The notes: generated by a model not told the origin, from the sequence alone. A DNA stretch of 64,000 nucleotides from JACVRW01 sp963819635 (GCA_963819635.1 CAWFWX010000010.1:1-64000); one strand, 5' to 3'; shown: positions 8,652-18,216, counted from the stretch's first letter. Made by a program: numbers and translations.

Positions 8652-9264
8652 ATGAGCCTCTTCCTCGACATAGGCACCGGCGCAGGTCTGTCGTCGGCGA
8701 CCGGGGTGCGGCCCTACCTGCCGCCGCTGCTCGCGGGCGGCCTGGCGCGCGGCGACATCGGGATCGATTTCGACGGCACCGACTTCAGCTTCCTCGAGTC
8801 CACCGCCTTCCTGGGCGCGATCGTCGCCGTCGGCGTCGTGGCCTTCCTCGTCGAGCGTTCGGTGGCGAACCGCGCCGCCGGAGACAGGCGCCGCGGACAG
8901 GCCGCGCGATCCAGGCGACGTGCTCGCACTCCTGCTCGGTCTTGCGTTCGGTGCGCTGTTGTTCGCCGGCGCACTTGCGGACAACGGCCACGACACGTGG
9001 ATCGGGCTCCTGTTCGGGCCGTTCTGCGCCCTGCTCGGCTGGATCGCGATCGGTGGCCTCATCGAGCGGGTGCGCAACCGGCTCGAGCCGGACCAGGCGG
9101 CGCTCCTGACCGCGTACGCGGACGGGGCGGCCCTCCTCCTCGCGGCCATCGCCATCTTCGTGCCCCCGCTCGGCTACCTCGCCATCCCAGGGTTCGTGCT
9201 GCTCCTGCTCGGCGGTCGTCGCCGCGAGGGCGGGAAGTACGCCGGGCTGAGGATCCTTCGGTAG
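8652..9264 (+). CDS. DUF4126-like integral membrane protein, frameshifted near 8900
   Basis: The first frame from ATG 8652 reads SLFLDIGTGAGLSSATGVRPYLPPLL, typical of DUF4126-family proteins, and has two hydrophobic segments up to AFLVERSVANRA. The second frame resumes with DVLALLLGLAFGALLFAGAL and carries three more membrane segments to TAG 9262-9264. A +1 shift at about 8895-8905 joins them, giving about 204 residues. An in-frame ATG at 8574 would extend the N-terminus but overlaps the divergent aminotransferase start, so 8652 is preferred. The stop overlaps the next start (TAGTG). Function unknown. Confidence 0.65.
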
Positions 9265-10721
9265 TGCAGAAGAAGCTCGTTCTCGCGGTCATCGACTCAC
9301 TGAAGCCGGAGATGCTCGACCAGGCGGTGGCCGAGGGCGAGGCGCCCGCGCTGGCAGCGCTCCTCGACCGCGGCACCTACATCCGCGACTGCGTCTCGAC
9401 CTTCCCGTCCGTGACCCCCGTCGCCTCGGCGGCGATAGCCACCGGCTGCGGCCCGGGCGAGCACCACATCCCGTCCATGAACTGGTTCCATCGCGGCGAG
9501 GAGCGCTACGTCGAGTACGGCTCGTCCCTTCCCGCCACGCGCGCGTTCGGGATCGTGCGCTCGCTCTACGACACCGTCTACAACATGAACCTGGCCCACC
9601 TGAGCCGCGCGCACAGGACGGTCTTCGAGCACCTCGACGATGCCGGTTTCCGCACCGCTTGCACCACCTACCTGATCTACCGCGGCCGCACCCGCCACGA
9701 CCCCTCGGGCGCGAGTGTCTACAGGCGGATCGCCGAGGCTGCGCAGTTCCGCCATCCCGTGTACGGCGCACGCGAGCTCTTCTACGCCGACCTGTTCGAC
9801 TCACGCGACACCGGCTGCACGTCGGCGCTCGGGATGCCGGGCCAGCGCGACCGCCACACCGGCTGCGTGGGGGCCTACCTCGTCGAGCATGGCCTGTTCG
9901 ACTTCCTGCTCTTCTCGCTGCCGGACAACGACACCTACTCCCACAAGGTCGGTCCCGACGGGCAGGTCCGCTCGATAGCGGAGGCTGACCGCGCCCTCGA
10001 GCGCATCATGCACGTGGCCGGCGGGACGGAGGCGTTCCTCGAGGAGTACGCGGTGATCGTGATGTCCGACCACTCGCAGACGACGGTCGAGACGGGTATC
10101 AACCTCGCCGAGGTCCTTGCCGATGCACGCGTGCTCATGCCGTCCGACCCGGCCCCGACCGAGGCCGAGCTGGCGGCGTGCCCGTCGGCACGCTCGGCGA
10201 TGGTCTACGCGCTCGACGACGGCCGCCGTGACGAGCTCACGCGCCGCGCGGCCGACACCCTGCTCGAGGCCGACGGCGTCGAGCTCGTGATCACCCGCGA
10301 CGACGACGCCGCCGTGGTTCGCTCGGCCCGCGGTGAGCTGCGCTTCGCGCCCGGCGCTGACCTGCTCGACCGCCGCGGGCTCCGCTGGTCGCTCCAGGGC
10401 GACGAGGAGGTGCTGGAGCTGAGCGCCGGCGGCGGCGGGGTCGAGAGCGCCACGTACCCCGACGCCCTGGGCCGGCTCTGGTCGGCTCTGTCGTGCCCGC
10501 ACTCCGGTGACGTGCTCGTCTCGGCGGAGCTCGGCTCCGAGTTCGTGGACTGGGGCGGTGCCGACCACGTGGGCGGCGGCAGCCACGGATCGCTCCACCG
10601 CGACGACTCCGAGGGCGTCCTGCTGCTCAGCGGCGTCGAGGCGCCCGAGCGCGACCAGTGGTCGCTCGCCGACGTGACCCCGCTGGTGCTCGAGCACTTC
10701 GGTGTACCGTTGGGCCGGTGA
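9264..10721 (+). CDS. alkaline phosphatase / nucleotide pyrophosphatase family protein
   Basis: A 485-residue protein from GTG 9264. It begins with VLAVIDSLKPEML (first metal-binding Asp), then FPSVTPVASAAIATG, where the Thr is the nucleophile position of type I phosphodiesterases (PF01663). Later motifs are DNDTYSHKVGPDG, VIVMSDHSQT and GSHGSLHRDDS, which supply the remaining Asp/His ligands. No signal peptide is visible, so it is probably cytoplasmic. It is coupled to the membrane protein upstream and the GtrA protein downstream (GTGA), so it may act on a lipid- or nucleotide-linked intermediate of the glycosyltransferase operon. The substrate is unknown. Confidence 0.8.
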   Translation: MQKKLVLAVIDSLKPEMLDQAVAEGEAPALAALLDRGTYIRDCVSTFPSVTPVASAAIATGCGPGEHHIPSMNWFHRGEERYVEYGSSLPATRAFGIVRSLYDTVYNMNLAHLSRAHRTVFEHLDDAGFRTACTTYLIYRGRTRHDPSGASVYRRIAEAAQFRHPVYGARELFYADLFDSRDTGCTSALGMPGQRDRHTGCVGAYLVEHGLFDFLLFSLPDNDTYSHKVGPDGQVRSIAEADRALERIMHVAGGTEAFLEEYAVIVMSDHSQTTVETGINLAEVLADARVLMPSDPAPTEAELAACPSARSAMVYALDDGRRDELTRRAADTLLEADGVELVITRDDDAAVVRSARGELRFAPGADLLDRRGLRWSLQGDEEVLELSAGGGGVESATYPDALGRLWSALSCPHSGDVLVSAELGSEFVDWGGADHVGGGSHGSLHRDDSEGVLLLSGVEAPERDQWSLADVTPLVLEHFGVPLGR

Positions 10722-11191
10722 CCGACGAGGCCAGAGCAGCCATCGCCGACCGCCCACATGCCGTGCACCTGCGCTTGCGCGCCGGACTGCGCAAGCCGCA
10801 CAACTGGGTGCAGCTCGTCAAGTTCTGTGCGGTCGGCGCCTCCGGCTACGTGGTCAACCTGTGCGTGTTCGCCGTGTTCGTCGGCGTGCTCGACACCCAC
10901 CACCTGGTGGCGGCCACCGCGGCGTTCGTGGTCGCCGTGCTGAACAACTTCTGGTGGAACCGTCACTGGACGTTCCGGGCGGGCGGCGGCCACGCGGGCT
11001 TCCAGGCGGCGCGCTTCTTCACGGTCAGCATCGCCGCGTTCCTGTTCGCGGCGGCCATGCTGGAGGTCCTCGTGAGCGTGGCCGGCGTCGCGGAGCTGCC
11101 CGCGCAGGCGATCTCGATCGTCGCGGCCACGCCGCTGAACTTCGTCGGGAACAAGATGTGGAGCTTCCGCATCGAGCTGTCGCGCGACTAG
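10718..11191 (+). CDS. GtrA family membrane protein
   Basis: 157 residues from GTG 10718, overlapping the previous stop. The core starts LVKFCAVGASGYVVNLCVF, the classic GtrA opening (PF04138), followed by NNFWWNRHWTF and two more hydrophobic segments ending NFVGNKMWSF, giving four membrane helices. GtrA proteins are thought to flip polyprenyl-phosphate-linked sugars across the membrane. The next two genes are membrane glycosyltransferases, which fits a role in envelope glycan assembly. Confidence 0.9.
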   Translation: MTDEARAAIADRPHAVHLRLRAGLRKPHNWVQLVKFCAVGASGYVVNLCVFAVFVGVLDTHHLVAATAAFVVAVLNNFWWNRHWTFRAGGGHAGFQAARFFTVSIAAFLFAAAMLEVLVSVAGVAELPAQAISIVAATPLNFVGNKMWSFRIELSRD

Positions 11192-12816
11192 CAGCCGTCG
11201 CGCTGGCGCTCGCCGGGTGCGCCGTCGTGCCCGCGACCGCCGCAGCGGCGGAGCTCGAACGGCCGTCGTCCGAGACGAAGCCGCCCCGCTTCTTCGAGCG
11301 CAGCGCCCGCGATGTCGAGCGCATCGCGTCCGGGGCCGAGAAGGTCCGCGAGGCGCGCGACGACGGTCCCCTGCAGCCGACCGCGTACACCAAGGGTCCC
11401 GGCCGCTGGCAGGTGAGCTTCTTCCGCGACAAGAAGGAGGTCGTCCAGGTGCAGGTCGACGATCGCAGCGGCGCGGTCGTGGAGCAGTGGTCCGGGGACC
11501 AGGTGGCCTGGACCATGGCGCGCGGCTACGCCGGCGCGTTCGGGCGGAAGCTGAACGCGCCCTACGTGTGGATCCCCCTGTGCGTGCTCTTCCTCCTGCC
11601 GTTCGTCGACGTGCGGCGCCCGTTCCGGCTGCTCCACCTCGACCTGCTGGTGCTGCTCGCGTTCGGCGTCTCGCATTACTTCTTCAACCGCGGCGAGATC
11701 GGCGTGTCCGCGCCGCTGGCCTATCCGGTGTTGCTGTACCTGCTGGGCCGGGTCCTCTTCGCCGCGTTCCGCCCGCGCCGGCCTGCCGGGCCGCTCGTGC
11801 CGCACCTGCCGCTCATCGTCCTGGTCGCGGGGCTCGTCTTCCTTGCCGCGTTCCGGATCGGCCTGAACGTCGCCGACTCGAACGTGATCGACGTGGGCTA
11901 CGCGGGCGTGATCGGCGCTGACCGGATCGTGGACGGCGACGAGCTCTACGGGGAGGGCTTCTCACGGGACGTGGAGCGCGGCGACACCTACGGCCCGGTC
12001 ACCTACCTGCTCTACGTGCCCTTCGAGCAGGCGCTGCCGTGGAGCGGGCGCTGGGACGAGCTGCCGGCCGCGCACGGCGCGGCGATCGCGTTCGACCTGC
12101 TGGCGATCGGCGGGCTGCTGCTGCTCGGCCGGCGCCTGCGTCCGGGGCGCGACGGCACCGCGCTGGGCGTGGCGCTCGCGTACGCGTGGGTCGCCTATCC
12201 CTACACCGCGTTCGTGCTCGAGTCGAACTCGAACGACACGCTGGTGGCGGTCGCCTGCATCGGCGCGCTGCTCGCTGCCGGGATGGCGCGCGAGCGGGCC
12301 TCGGCGGGCGCCGCCGCGGTCGCGATCGCCCTCGGCGCCGCGGCGAAGTTCGTGACGGCCGCGCTGGCGCCGCTGTTCGCGCGCCGCGCGCCGCTCGTCT
12401 TCGCGGGCACCCTGGTCGTGGTGGTGGCGCTCGTGGTCGTGCCCTTCATCCCGGACGGCGGGCTCCGCGAGCTGTACGACCGCACGGTCGGCTATCAGGC
12501 GAGCCGGCCGTCGCCCTTCAGCATCTGGGGCCAGGTGGAGTCGCTCGGGTGGCTGCAGGACGTCGCCAAGGCCGGAGCCGGCGCGCTCGCGCTGCTCGCG
12601 GCGTTCGTCCCGCGCCGGCCCGACCTCAGGCAGACGGCGGCCCTCGGGGCCGCGATCCTGATCGCGGTCGAGCTCACGGCGACGCACTGGTTCTACCTCT
12701 ACGTGGTCTGGTTCGTCCCGTTCGTGTTCGTGGCGCTGTTCGCGGCGCACGAGCGGACGCTGCCCGAGTCCGGCGGCCGCCGGCGCAGGCGGGAGCGCGA
12801 GGCGGTGCCGGCGTGA
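11158..12816 (+). CDS. multi-spanning membrane protein with an N-terminal PepSY-like domain (glycosyltransferase-type)
   Basis: About 552 residues if it starts at GTG 11158, the only suitable start before the signal-like segment; this overlaps gtrA by 34 bp. The N-terminus LAAVALALAGCAVV resembles a lipoprotein signal (LAGC). Residues 30-120 form a soluble domain with WQVSFFRDKKEVVQVQVDDRSGAVVEQW, a PepSY-like strand pattern. About ten hydrophobic segments follow. GDTYGPVTYLLYVPFE and ESNSNDTLVAV recall the loops of GT-C polyprenyl-phosphate-sugar-dependent transferases. The sugar and acceptor are unknown. It overlaps the next gene by GTGA. Confidence 0.65.
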   Translation: MELPHRAVARLAAVALALAGCAVVPATAAAAELERPSSETKPPRFFERSARDVERIASGAEKVREARDDGPLQPTAYTKGPGRWQVSFFRDKKEVVQVQVDDRSGAVVEQWSGDQVAWTMARGYAGAFGRKLNAPYVWIPLCVLFLLPFVDVRRPFRLLHLDLLVLLAFGVSHYFFNRGEIGVSAPLAYPVLLYLLGRVLFAAFRPRRPAGPLVPHLPLIVLVAGLVFLAAFRIGLNVADSNVIDVGYAGVIGADRIVDGDELYGEGFSRDVERGDTYGPVTYLLYVPFEQALPWSGRWDELPAAHGAAIAFDLLAIGGLLLLGRRLRPGRDGTALGVALAYAWVAYPYTAFVLESNSNDTLVAVACIGALLAAGMARERASAGAAAVAIALGAAAKFVTAALAPLFARRAPLVFAGTLVVVVALVVVPFIPDGGLRELYDRTVGYQASRPSPFSIWGQVESLGWLQDVAKAGAGALALLAAFVPRRPDLRQTAALGAAILIAVELTATHWFYLYVVWFVPFVFVALFAAHERTLPESGGRRRRREREAVPA

Positions 12817-14083
12817 GGCGCGCGGCGCCCGTCGCCCTGGCACTGCTCGGCGTGGGCTGGGCGCTGACGCTCTGGGTGATGCCGTGGTCCGACGAGCGGG
12901 TGAACGACCTGTTCGTCTACCGCTCGTTCGCGGAGCCGGTCCTGGCGGGCGGCCTGCCGTACCGCGACGTGCCGTTCGAATACCCGCCGCTGGCGGCGCC
13001 GGCGATCGCACTGCCGGGGCTGGCCGGCACCGGCGAGGAGGCGTTCCGGTGGGCGTTCGCGGTCTGGACCCTCGCCGCGGCGGTCGCCGTGGTGCTGCTC
13101 TGCGGCGCGCTTGCCACGGTGGGTGCGGCCAGCCGTGGAGCCCCCAGTCGGCGCGCCATGTTCGCCGCTGCGCTCATGCCCCTCTTCTGCGGCGCGCTGC
13201 TTCGCACGCATTTCGACCTCTTCCCGGTCGCGCTCCTTCTCGCCGGGCTGCTTCTCGTCGCCCGGGCGCGGCCACGTGCGGGCCTTTCCATCCTCGGGCT
13301 CGGCGCCGCAACCAAGCTGTTTCCTCTTGTCGCGGTTCCCGTTGCACTTGCGTGGCTCCTCGCACGCGGGCAACGGCGGGAGGCCTGGCAGGGAGCCCTC
13401 GCGTGCGCGGCGGTGATCGCCGTGTTCGCGGGCGCTGCGTTCGCGATCTCGCCGGACGGCTCCCTCGACGCGGTCCGCTACCACGCCGATCGCCCGGTTC
13501 AGGTCGAGAGCTCGCCGGCGCTCGTGCTCCTGGCCCTCGATGCCGTGGGCGCCGGCGAGGCCACGAGCGTGTCGAGCCACCGCTCGGACGGTCTGCTACA
13601 CCCCGCCGCCGATGCCGTCACATCGCTGTTCCTCACGGCCCTCGTCGCCTTCGTGGCGCTTCTGTGCGCCTGCGTGGCGGGTGGAAGGAGGGGGCCGCGC
13701 GAGCTCGTAATCGCGAGCCCTCGCCGCGTGCGCGGCGCTTCGCGCTCTTCGGCAAGGTGCTCTCACCGCAGTTCGTCATCTGGGTGCTCCCGCTCGGGGC
13801 GCTCGCCTTCGCGTGGCGGCTGTACGCGCTCGCCGGCGCGGTGGCCGTGGCCGCGCTGCTGACACAGGTCGAGTTCCCCGCCCACTACTTCGACGTCGTC
13901 GCGCGCGAGCCGGCCGCGATCGGGCTCGTGGCGCTCCGCAACCTCGCACTGGGCGCCGTCCTCGTACTCAGCGTGCGCGAGCTACTGCCGCGGCGCCGGC
14001 ATGAGGAGCTGCTCGATGCTGGTCGCGCGCCCGTCGCCGCCGGCGTCGATCAGCACCGCGTTGAGCCACGGGTCCTCGGCTGA
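12813..14083 (+). CDS. GT87-type membrane glycosyltransferase, frameshifted near 13700
   Basis: Starts at GTG 12813 inside the previous stop. The first frame has a membrane-embedded N-terminus with DLFVYRSFAEPVLAGGLPYRDVPFEYPPLA, typical of GT87/GT-C mannosyltransferases, and about eight hydrophobic stretches. The frame breaks between about 13660 and 13740 and resumes as RRFALFGKVLSPQFVIWVLPL, ending at TGA 14081-14083. The shift is the opposite sense to the earlier breaks (one base missing or two extra). The 3' end overlaps the convergent ymdB-like gene by 102 bp, unusually long, so the true end may be nearer 13990. Confidence 0.65.
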
Positions 14084-14764
14084 GGTCTCGAAGCGCACGT
14101 TGGTCAGCGTGAGGAAGCGCTCGAGCGCCAGCTCGCGCTTCACCCCGATCACACCGCCGCGCGGGCCCGTCATGCCCACGTCGGTCACGTAGGCCGTGCC
14201 GCCCGGCAGCACGCGGGCGTCCGCCGTTGGCACGTGCGTATGGGTTCCCACGCACGCGGTAACGCGCCCGTCGAGGTGCCAGCCCATCGCGACCTTCTCG
14301 CTCGTGGCCTCGGCGTGCATGTCCACGAGCACCGCGTCGGTGCGGCCGCGCAGCTCCGCGAGCGCCGCGTCCGCGTCCGCGAACGGAGAGCGCACGGCCT
14401 CCAGGAACACGAGACCGGACAGGTTCACGACGCCCAGGCGCATCCCGTCGCGCTCGATCACGGTGTGGCCGCGGCCCGGGCTCCCCTTCGGGTAGTTCGC
14501 CGGCCGCACGATGCGCGGCTCGCGGTCGAGCATGTCGTAGACCTCGCGATGCCGGAACGCGTGGTTGCCGAGCGTGATCGCGTCGGCGCCCATCTCGAAC
14601 AGCTCGCGTGCCGTCTTCTGCGTGATCCCCACGCCGCCGGCCGAGTTCTCACCGTTCACGATCACGAAGTCCGGTTCGTGCGCAGCGCGGATCTCCGGCA
14701 GCAGCGCGGCGAGCGTCCGGCGTCCGATGCCGCCGACGACGTCGCCGACGAAGAGAAGCTTCAC
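13982..14764 (-). CDS. ymdB: YmdB-family metallophosphoesterase (TIGR00282)
   Basis: 260 residues from GTG 14764 (KLLFVGDVVGGIGRR). Metal-binding motifs in order: GDVVGG near residue 8, NGENSAGG, GNHAFRH, VDMHAEATSEK, GTHTHVPT and VTDVGMTG. This order is diagnostic of the TIGR00282/YmdB family, whose Bacillus member hydrolyses 2',3'-cyclic nucleotides and influences biofilm and motility decisions. The long open frame upstream of 14764 is not needed. It faces the ABC ATPase gene with only 28 bp between starts. Confidence 0.9.
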   Translation of the reverse strand: MKLLFVGDVVGGIGRRTLAALLPEIRAAHEPDFVIVNGENSAGGVGITQKTARELFEMGADAITLGNHAFRHREVYDMLDREPRIVRPANYPKGSPGRGHTVIERDGMRLGVVNLSGLVFLEAVRSPFADADAALAELRGRTDAVLVDMHAEATSEKVAMGWHLDGRVTACVGTHTHVPTADARVLPGGTAYVTDVGMTGPRGGVIGVKRELALERFLTLTNVRFETSAEDPWLNAVLIDAGGDGRATSIEQLLMPAPRQ

Positions 14765-14792
14765 TGCCGGCGATTCTGCCAACCTGCGCCCG

Positions 14793-15503
14793 GTGGAGAC
14801 GGCCACCGTAACGCTCGCGGCGCGCGACCTCGTCAAGCGCTACGGCGACAGGGAGGCGCTGCGGGGGGTGTCGCTGTCCGCCGGGCGCGGTGAGCTGGTC
14901 GCCGTGATCGGCCCGAACGGGGCCGGCAAGACCACGCTGCTGTCGATCCTGGCCGGCATCCAGCAGCCCGACGGAGGCGAGCTGACGGTGCTGCCCGAGG
15001 AGGTCGGCTGGGTGCCGCAGCAGGCCGCCGTCTACGGCAAGCTGACCGTCGAGGAGAACCTGCAGCTGTTCGCCCGGCTCGAGCGGTGCCCGGACACCCG
15101 CGCGACCGTCGACCGGATGCTCGCGCTGTCCGACCTTCGCGAGCGCGCGCGCGACCAGGTCGGCACGCTCTCAGGCGGTAATCGCCAGCGCGTGAACATC
15201 GCGATCGGGCTGCTCGCGGAGCCCGACGTGCTCCTGCTCGACGAGCCGAGCGCGGCGCTCGACCCGCGCCAGCGCGCGCGCCTGTGGGAGTTCATCCTCC
15301 GCCTCGCGGAGGAGGGCACCACGGTCATCTACGCCACGCACAACATCCAGGAGGCGGACCGCTACGCCAGCCAGCTGATCGTGCTCGCGGACGGCGAGCT
15401 CCTGTTCGACGGCGCTCCGCGCGAGCTCGAGCAGGAGGTGGGTACGACCGGCCTCGACTTCGAGGAGGCGTTCGTCGAGTTCCTCCACCGGCGCGGCCAC
15501 TGA
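14793..15503 (+). CDS. ABC transporter ATP-binding protein
   Basis: 236 residues from GTG 14793. Walker A GPNGAGKTT (near residue 39), signature LSGGNRQRVNIAIGLL, Walker B VLLLDEPSAALD, and the His switch in YATHNIQEADR are all present. The arrangement fits the ABC-2 exporter class (drug, polysaccharide or Na+ export). The permease follows with a TGATG stop/start overlap. No substrate can be inferred. Confidence 0.9.
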   Translation: METATVTLAARDLVKRYGDREALRGVSLSAGRGELVAVIGPNGAGKTTLLSILAGIQQPDGGELTVLPEEVGWVPQQAAVYGKLTVEENLQLFARLERCPDTRATVDRMLALSDLRERARDQVGTLSGGNRQRVNIAIGLLAEPDVLLLDEPSAALDPRQRARLWEFILRLAEEGTTVIYATHNIQEADRYASQLIVLADGELLFDGAPRELEQEVGTTGLDFEEAFVEFLHRRGH

Positions 15504-16840
15504 TGCGCTGGCTGCTCCTCAAGGATCTGCAGATCCTGCGCCGGTCGCCCCTCCTCGTGGCCCTGCTGATCCTGTACCCGGTCGTGATCGCCGTGCTGAT
15601 CGGCTTCGCGCTGTCGCGAGGGCCCGACAAGCCGAAGGTCGCCTTCTACAACGGCCTGGCCGGCCAGTCGGCGGTCGTGGAGCTGGGCGGCGACCGGATC
15701 GACCTGGCACGGCAGGGCCAGCGCCTCTTCGACGCGATCGACCCTGTTCGCGTCGACAGCAGGGCGGAGGCGATCCAGAAGGTGCGCGACGGAGATGTGC
15801 TCGGCGCGCTGGTCATCCCGGAGGACCTCGCGACGAACATCCAGTCCTCGCTCGAGCCGGGGACGGTGGAGGTGTACTACAACGCCGAGGATCCGGCGAA
15901 GCGCCAGTACGTCGAGAACACGATCAAGGCGCAGGTGCAGACGGCCAACGGCGCCCTCACGAAGCGGGTGGCCAAGGAGGCGCTCCAGCTCCTCGACCTG
16001 ATCAGCACCGGCGGCGAGTACACGTTCCTCGGCCAGAGCTTCGACGTGCTGGGCCTCGAACGCGCCGAGGCGATGCTCACACGGGCGCGCGCCGAGCTCC
16101 CGGCCGGCTCCCCGGAGCGTGCTGAGCTCGACCGAGTGATCGCGTTCGGCAAGCTCGCGCGCGAGAACCTCTCCTTCTCGGACGAGGTGCTCGCCGTGGT
16201 GGGCGAGCCGATCCGCGTCAAGGCCACCCCGCTCGACGGCGGCACGACCTCGCTCACGTCGTTCGCCGTGGCGCTCGCGGTGGCCGTCTCGCTGATGTTC
16301 ATCACGCTGCTGCTCGCCGCGGGATCGCTGGCGCTGGAGCGCGAGGAGAACGCCTTCTCGCGGCTCGTGCGAGGGCTCGTGTCGAAGACCGGCCTGCTGG
16401 CGGAGAAGGCCGGCCTCGCCGCGGGCTGCTCGGTGATCGTCTGCCTCGCGATGATGGTCGGCCTGGGGCTGTTCGTGGACCTGGACTGGGGCCGCTTCCC
16501 GCTCTGGCTGGCGGCGCTGGCGGTCGGCGCGCTTGCGTTCGCGGCGCTCGGGCTCGCGATCGGCGGGCTGACTCGCGACGTCCGCGCAGCGTCGCTGCTC
16601 GCCTTCATGCTGTGCCTGCCGCTCGCCTTCCTGGCGCTCGTGCCATCGGGCGCCGTCGCGCCCGCGCTCTACGACGTGATCCGCGCGATCTCCGCCGTCT
16701 TCCCGTTCAAGCCCGCGCTCGACGCGCTCGACGCAGCGCTGAACGACGCGGGCGACCTCGGCGGGCCGCTGCTGCACCTCGCCGGGCTGACGCTGGCGTT
16801 CGGAGCCCTCAGCCGGATCGCGCTGACGCGGTTCGCATGA
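15503..16840 (+). CDS. ABC-2 type transporter permease
   Basis: 445 residues. One membrane segment near the N-terminus (SPLLVALLILYPVVIAVLIGF) is followed by a large extracytoplasmic region of about 200 residues containing a short helical stretch (AEAMLTRARAELPAGSPER). Five to six C-terminal membrane segments start at TSFAVALAVAVSLMFITLLL. This layout is that of the YhgE/DrrB-like ABC-2 family. It is coupled to its ATPase by the TGATG overlap and to the small NTF2-like gene by ATGA. Confidence 0.85.
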   Translation: MRWLLLKDLQILRRSPLLVALLILYPVVIAVLIGFALSRGPDKPKVAFYNGLAGQSAVVELGGDRIDLARQGQRLFDAIDPVRVDSRAEAIQKVRDGDVLGALVIPEDLATNIQSSLEPGTVEVYYNAEDPAKRQYVENTIKAQVQTANGALTKRVAKEALQLLDLISTGGEYTFLGQSFDVLGLERAEAMLTRARAELPAGSPERAELDRVIAFGKLARENLSFSDEVLAVVGEPIRVKATPLDGGTTSLTSFAVALAVAVSLMFITLLLAAGSLALEREENAFSRLVRGLVSKTGLLAEKAGLAAGCSVIVCLAMMVGLGLFVDLDWGRFPLWLAALAVGALAFAALGLAIGGLTRDVRAASLLAFMLCLPLAFLALVPSGAVAPALYDVIRAISAVFPFKPALDALDAALNDAGDLGGPLLHLAGLTLAFGALSRIALTRFA

Positions 16841-17229
16841 CGCTCGAGGAGACGATTCACACCGCCTACAGGGCGTGGAGCAGGCGCGACATCGACGCCC
16901 TGCTCGGTGTGGTCCACCCGGAAGCGGAGGCCCGGCCCATCCTCGGGGCGAATCTCGGCGTGAGCGTCTACCACGGCCGCGAGGGGCTCCGGGACTGGTT
17001 CAAGGACCTCCATCAGGAATGGGAGACCTTCGAGACCCGCGTGACCCACATCGAGGATCGTGGCGAGCGGGCGCTGTGCACGATCATGATCCACGCCCGC
17101 GGGCGCGCGAGCGGCGTGGCGATCGACGGCGAGATGTATCACCTCCTCGACCTGCGCGGCGGGCTGATCGCGCGCCTCGAGGCCTTCAGGGATCTCGACG
17201 CCGCCCTGCGGGCGCTCGACGCCGCCTAG
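16837..17229 (+). CDS. SnoaL/NTF2-like protein
   Basis: 130 residues starting ETIHTAYRAWSRRDIDALLGVVHPEAE, the standard opening of SnoaL-like cone folds (PF12680), followed by GREGLRDWFKDL and a beta-rich C-terminus with GEMYHLLDLRGGLIARLEAFRD. Such proteins bind small hydrophobic ligands or act as isomerases or hydrolases; which applies here cannot be told. The start overlaps the permease stop by 4 bp, so it is cotranscribed with the exporter. Confidence 0.8.
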   Translation: MTLEETIHTAYRAWSRRDIDALLGVVHPEAEARPILGANLGVSVYHGREGLRDWFKDLHQEWETFETRVTHIEDRGERALCTIMIHARGRASGVAIDGEMYHLLDLRGGLIARLEAFRDLDAALRALDAA

Positions 17230-17241
17230 ACTGACTGTCCG

Positions 17242-18216
17242 ATGCCCTTCCCGGCCACACGCCTGCGGCGGCTTCGCAAGACAGGGGTGCTGCGCGACCT
17301 CGTCCGCGAGACGACGCTCACCGCCGCGGATCTCGTCTACCCCATGTTCGTACAGCTCGGCGAGGGGCGGACGCCGGTGGAGGCGATGCCCGGAGTCGAG
17401 CGGGTGTCGATCTCGCACGCGGTCGAGGAGGCCGGCGAGGCGCACGCGCTCGGGATCCCCGCCGTGCTGCTGTTCGGCATTCCCGCCGAGAAGGACGAGC
17501 AGGGCTCGGGCGCCTACGACGACGAGGGCGTCGTGCAGCTCGCCGTGCGGGCGATCAAGGAGGCGCATCCCGAGCTGCTCGTGATGACCGACGTGTGCCT
17601 GTGCGCCTACACGTCCCACGGGCACTGCGGGGTCGTGCTCGAAGACGGAACGGTCGAGAACGACATCAGCCTGGAGCTGCTGGCCAAGACCGCGATCTCC
17701 CACGCCCGGGCGGGAGCGGACGCGGTCGCACCGAGCGACATGATGGACGGCCGCGTCGGGGCGCTGCGCGCCCAGCTCGACAGCGAGGGTCACAAGGACC
17801 TGCCGATCGTCGCGTACAGCGCCAAGTTCGCGTCGGCCTTCTACGGGCCGTTTCGCGAGGCGGCGGGCTCGACGCCGGCGTTCGGCGACAGGCGCAGCTA
17901 TCAGATGGATCCCGCCAACTCGGACGAGGCAGTGCGCGAGGCGCTCCTCGACGTCGAGGAGGGCGCGGACATGGTCATGGTGAAGCCGGCGCTTCCGTAT
18001 CTGGACGTGATCCGGCGCGTGAAAGACGCGACACGCGTCCCGGTGGCGGCCTACAACGTGAGCGGCGAGTACGCCATGGTGAAGGCCGCGGCCGCGGCGG
18101 GCTATCTGGACGAGGAGTCGACCGTGCTGGAGAGCCTCACGGCGATCCGGCGAGCGGGCGCCGACATCGTGATCACCTACCACGCGAAGGATGTGGCCCG
18201 ATGGCTCAGCCGGTAG
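17242..18216 (+). CDS. hemB: porphobilinogen synthase (delta-aminolevulinic acid dehydratase)
   Basis: 324 residues, the standard HemB size. It condenses two 5-aminolevulinates to porphobilinogen. Zinc ligands C119, C121 and C129 lie in DVCLCAYTSHGHCG, marking a Zn-type enzyme. The two Schiff-base lysines are K195 (AYSAKFASAFYGPFRE) and K248 (MVMVKPALPYLD). It opens a tetrapyrrole operon: the siroheme-decarboxylase-like gene starts 16 bp before its stop, and hemL follows. The spacing from the gene upstream is only 12 bp. Confidence 0.97.
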   Translation: MPFPATRLRRLRKTGVLRDLVRETTLTAADLVYPMFVQLGEGRTPVEAMPGVERVSISHAVEEAGEAHALGIPAVLLFGIPAEKDEQGSGAYDDEGVVQLAVRAIKEAHPELLVMTDVCLCAYTSHGHCGVVLEDGTVENDISLELLAKTAISHARAGADAVAPSDMMDGRVGALRAQLDSEGHKDLPIVAYSAKFASAFYGPFREAAGSTPAFGDRRSYQMDPANSDEAVREALLDVEEGADMVMVKPALPYLDVIRRVKDATRVPVAAYNVSGEYAMVKAAAAAGYLDEESTVLESLTAIRRAGADIVITYHAKDVARWLSR

